Assembly (NCBI RefSeq): GCF_000721935.1
Contig: NZ_KL585386.1
Span: 148,395 to 157,482, forward strand
Source: Streptomyces sp. NRRL WC-3549
GTDB taxonomy: Bacteria > Actinomycetota > Actinomycetes > Streptomycetales > Streptomycetaceae
Length of the DNA stretch: 9,088 bases
Direction of reading: 5' to 3'
In this document: piece after piece, positions 7,501-9,088 of the stretch
Numbering within the stretch: the stretch's first letter is position 1
How the letters are laid out: each line of letters opens with the position of its first letter
Position numbers and translations under genes: made by a program
The notes under the pieces: model-generated
Database searches by the model: none
What the model saw: only the letters and a program-made list of their open reading frames with translations
Told to the model about the DNA's origin: nothing

Positions 7501-9088
7501 CGGACGAGGGGACGCGGACCGGGTATTCGCTGGTGAACCAGCCGACCGTACGGGAGAGGTCGAGGTGTTCACGGCCGTGGCCCTCCATGGTGACGGTCAC
7601 CGCGTCGCCGGACAGCCCCCAGTTCCGCAGGGTGAGCACGAGCGCGGCCAGCAGCACCTCGTCGGCGCCGGCGCGGTACGCGGCGGGCAGGGTGGTCAGC
7701 AGGGCCTCGGTGACCTCGGGCGAGGCCACGGTGACCGAACGGTGGGCGGTCGCGACCGTGTCCTGTGCCGGGTCCAGCGGCCGGGCTCCCAGCCGGGGGG
7801 CGGAGGCCAGCGCGGTGCGCCAGTGGTCCAGTTCCCCCCGGCGCGCGCCGGACGCGCCCTGGTCGGCGAGGAGCAGCGCGTGCCGGCGCCAGGACGCCCC
7901 GACCGGTTCGAGGGTGCCGCCGGTGCAGGCGGTGTGCAGGTCGGGCAGCAGGATGCGCCAGGACACGCCGTCCATGGCGAGGTGGTGGACGACGAGGACC
8001 AGCCGGTCCGGGGCGCCGTCGCCGGTGCGGAGCAGGGCCGCCCGCAGCAGGTCGCCCGTCCTCGGGTCGAGTTCGCCGGCCAGCCGCCGGGCGAGGGCGG
8101 TCGCGTCGTCGCCGTGGACCTCCTCCACGACGGCACGCACGGTGCCCCGGGGCAGCACCTCCAGACCGTCGGCCACCCGCAGCCGCAGGGCGTCGTGGTG
8201 GTCGAGCACGGCCTGTACGCCGGTGACCAGGGCTTCGCGGTCCAGGGCGTCGACGCCCAGGGCGGTCCACTGCGCGTACCGGGCGACGGTGTCCACATCC
8301 GGATGCGGGTCGAGCAGGCCGCGCACGATCGGCGGGGCGGGCACGGCGCCGGTCGGCTCGTCCACCGGCTCGGCCGCGGTCTCCAGCAGTTCGGCGGAGG
8401 CGGCCAGGGCGGCGAAGCTACGGCGTGCGAGCAGGTCGCGTGGGCGCAGGACGAGGCCGGCGGCCCGCAGCCGGCTGCTGACGGTGATCGCGGTGATGCG
8501 CACGTCGAGTTCGGCGTCCATACGGGCGAGCAGGCGCACGATCAGCAGCGAATGACCGCCGAGGGCGAAGAAGTCGTCGTCCACACCGACGCGTTCGACG
8601 TCAAAGGTGTCGGCGAGCACGGCGCACAGCAGGCGTTCGCGCTCGGTGCCCGGCTCCCGGCCGCCGCCGGCCGACGCGGGAGCGGGCAGGGCGGCTCGGT
8701 CGAGCTTCCCGTTGGGCGTCAGGGGGAGTTCGGCCAGCACCACGACCGCCGAGGGCACCATGTGGTCGGGCAGTCGCCCGGCGAGGTACGCCCGCACGGC
8801 GTCCCCGGTCACCGAGGCGGACACGACGTAGCCGACCAGCCGGGACGACAGCACCCTGGCGGCGGCGGCGCCGACCCCGGGCACGGCGGCGAGGGCCGCT
8901 TCGACCTCGCCGGTCTCCACCCGGTGGCCGCGGATCTTGATCTGACCGTCGCCCCGGCCGGCGTACAGGAGACCGCGGCCGGGCACCCAGCGGGCCAGGT
9001 CGCCGGTGCGGTACATCCGTTCGCCGGGGGCGCCGAACGGGTCGGCGACGAAGCGCTCGGCGGTGGCACCCGGCCGGCCGAGGTAGCT
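1487..9088 (-). CDS. Nonribosomal peptide synthetase, C-terminal part (A-T-E-C-A-T-E-C), 5' end outside the window
   Basis: Multimodular NRPS acting in the cytoplasm: it selects amino acids, tethers them on phosphopantetheine arms, epimerizes and condenses them. The frame is open from the right edge (9088) to the TGA at 1489-1487, giving 2,533 residues here; the true start is not in the window, and the methionine at 9016 is internal (it lies in the A7 motif MYRTGDL). Domains in order: end of A1, T1, E1, C1, A2, T2, E2, Cterm; each is listed separately. Catalytic motifs of every complete domain are present (E and C His-His-x3-Asp, carrier serines, A10 lysines). Both modules carry an E domain, so two D-residues in a row are predicted. 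The protein stops at the end of a C domain with no thioesterase. Its stop overlaps the start of an exporter gene, so the two form one operon. The product is not identified. Domain identity is certain; substrates are not. Confidence 0.98.
   Translation of the reverse strand, partial: [2533 protein letters not shown]
1490..2728 (-). other. Terminal condensation domain, last domain of the NRPS
   Basis: A complete C domain of about 410 residues: start motif [12 protein letters not shown], active site [10 protein letters not shown] (2353-2324) with His-His and Asp intact, then [38 protein letters not shown] and [13 protein letters not shown]. The protein ends 30-40 residues later, as the C fold does, so nothing appears to be cut off. 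A C domain at the end of an NRPS can pass the chain to a separately encoded A-T protein, join it to a free amine, or cyclize it; the sequence does not decide which. Following E2, it should accept a D-donor. Confidence 0.93.
2741..3958 (-). other. Epimerization domain E2
   Basis: Epimerizes the chain-terminal residue on T2. Visible motifs are [11 protein letters not shown] (about 3577-3545), ESHGRP with the catalytic Glu, [24 protein letters not shown] and WNYLGQ. The active-site His and Asp are intact. The domain is about 405 residues, slightly shorter than E1. Being followed by another C domain, it should set a D-residue that is then used as donor. Confidence 0.95.
3989..4210 (-). other. Carrier (thiolation) domain T2, epimerase-associated type
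   Basis: Carrier for the residue activated by A2. The attachment serine is in [15 protein letters not shown], codon 4102-4100. The GGDS form is the usual one before an epimerization domain, as here. Spacing from the serine to helix 4 is normal, which makes T2 the internal reference for the unusual T1. Confidence 0.94.
4235..5731 (-). other. Adenylation domain A2, complete; pocket reads D-V-W-N-F-V-A-I-N-K
   Basis: Activates the second residue as an aminoacyl-AMP and loads it on T2. All core motifs are visible: A1 LSYAEL, A2 [16 protein letters not shown]3 [16 protein letters not shown], A4 FDVAFW, A5 [10 protein letters not shown], A6 [15 protein letters not shown], A7 YRTGDL, A8 [20 protein letters not shown], A9 LPDHMVP and A10 [10 protein letters not shown] with its lysine. 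Hand alignment to the gramicidin synthetase GrsA Phe domain (spacing from residue 235 to 278 is identical, 43) gives pocket residues D235 V236 W239 N278 F299 V301 A322 I330 N331 K517. Asp235 and Lys517 predict a normal alpha-amino acid. The first three residues recall serine pockets (DVWH...), but the rest do not match any code I recognise, so no substrate is assigned. Confidence 0.95.
5747..7021 (-). other. Condensation domain C1 (expected D-donor, L-acceptor type)
   Basis: Forms the peptide bond between the epimerized residue on T1 and the amino acid on T2. The active-site motif is [10 protein letters not shown] (6637-6608), with the second His and the Asp in place. It begins with [14 protein letters not shown] (C1 core motif) and also contains the latch-region [10 protein letters not shown] and [12 protein letters not shown]. 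Because it directly follows an E domain it should be of the DCL class; that assignment is from position, not from a phylogeny. No truncation is seen. Confidence 0.94.
7067..8365 (-). other. Epimerization domain E1
   Basis: Converts the aminoacyl or peptidyl L-residue on T1 to a D/L mixture, from which the next C domain takes the D-form. Epimerase-type motifs are all visible: [10 protein letters not shown] (7987-7958; the VSW ending distinguishes E from C domains), [14 protein letters not shown] with the second catalytic residue Glu, [22 protein letters not shown] and NYLGR (about 7357-7343). Length, roughly 430 residues, is normal. The domain is clearly paralogous to E2: both share LDPA-x-DTVATA and TTLPAAYR stretches. 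Confidence 0.95.
8393..8653 (-). other. Carrier (thiolation) domain T1, apparently chimeric
   Basis: Peptidyl carrier domain that holds the residue activated by A1. The phosphopantetheine attachment serine is in [10 protein letters not shown], codon 8551-8549. The first half, through [12 protein letters not shown], reads like a carrier that feeds a condensation domain. The second half ([23 protein letters not shown]) reads like the helix 2-3 region of carriers that feed an epimerase, matching T2 ([18 protein letters not shown]). From the serine to the shared R-D-(L/V)-(L/F) motif there are about 17 more residues than in T2, so helix 2 seems to be present twice. A short repeat (ATCACCG twice, 9 bases apart, 8482-8497) lies just after the junction. 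Carrier identity is sure; whether it works in this form is not known. Confidence 0.9.
8681..9088 (-). other. Adenylation domain A1, C-terminal part only
   Basis: Only the end of this amino-acid-activating domain is in the window. It enters at the tail of core motif A6 (SYLGRPG), followed by A7 (MYRTGDL, from about 9016), A8 ([20 protein letters not shown]), A9 (LPDHMVP) and A10 ([15 protein letters not shown]). The A10 lysine that contacts the adenylate is at 8707-8705. The substrate-binding pocket between A4 and A5 lies upstream of the edge, so the substrate cannot be predicted. Confidence 0.95.

Noticed and set aside
7356..8555. Plus-strand open frame of 399 codons opposite E1 and T1
   Set aside because: Ser/Arg-rich composition without any family motif, lying antisense to well-conserved E-domain motifs.

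Overview
The window is very GC-rich (roughly 70% or more) with strong G/C bias at third codon positions. Together with a long modular assembly-line gene this points to an actinomycete, most likely Streptomyces or a relative; the species cannot be read from the sequence. It is the 3' end of a nonribosomal peptide biosynthetic operon, with all real coding on the minus strand.

Positions 9088 down to 1487 hold the C-terminal 2,533 residues of a nonribosomal peptide synthetase (NRPS), whose 5' end lies beyond the right edge. Domain order in the direction of translation is: end of an adenylation domain (A1), carrier T1, epimerization E1, condensation C1, adenylation A2, carrier T2, epimerization E2, terminal condensation Cterm, then stop. 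Both visible modules therefore epimerize their residue, so the peptide should carry two consecutive D-configured residues. The protein ends in an intact condensation domain, with no carrier, thioesterase or reductase after it. Release or hand-over of the chain must then depend on that C domain or on a protein encoded elsewhere.

Downstream, sharing an ATGA overlap (1490-1487), is a 14-helix-type (DHA2) major facilitator superfamily exporter gene, positions 1490 to 17, presumably the export or self-resistance partner of the peptide. As written the gene is broken. A perfect 16-bp tandem duplication (821-852) shifts the frame after about residue 219, in the loop after the sixth membrane segment. 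Removing one copy restores a continuous 485-residue protein. This may be a real inactivating mutation, a reversible slippage switch or a sequence error.

The second structural oddity is T1. It starts like a carrier that precedes a condensation domain (GGHS) and finishes like one that precedes an epimerase, with about 17 extra residues where the halves meet, as if two carrier types had recombined. No RNA genes, insertion sequences, CRISPR arrays or plus-strand genes were seen, and there is no non-coding stretch longer than 16 bases.
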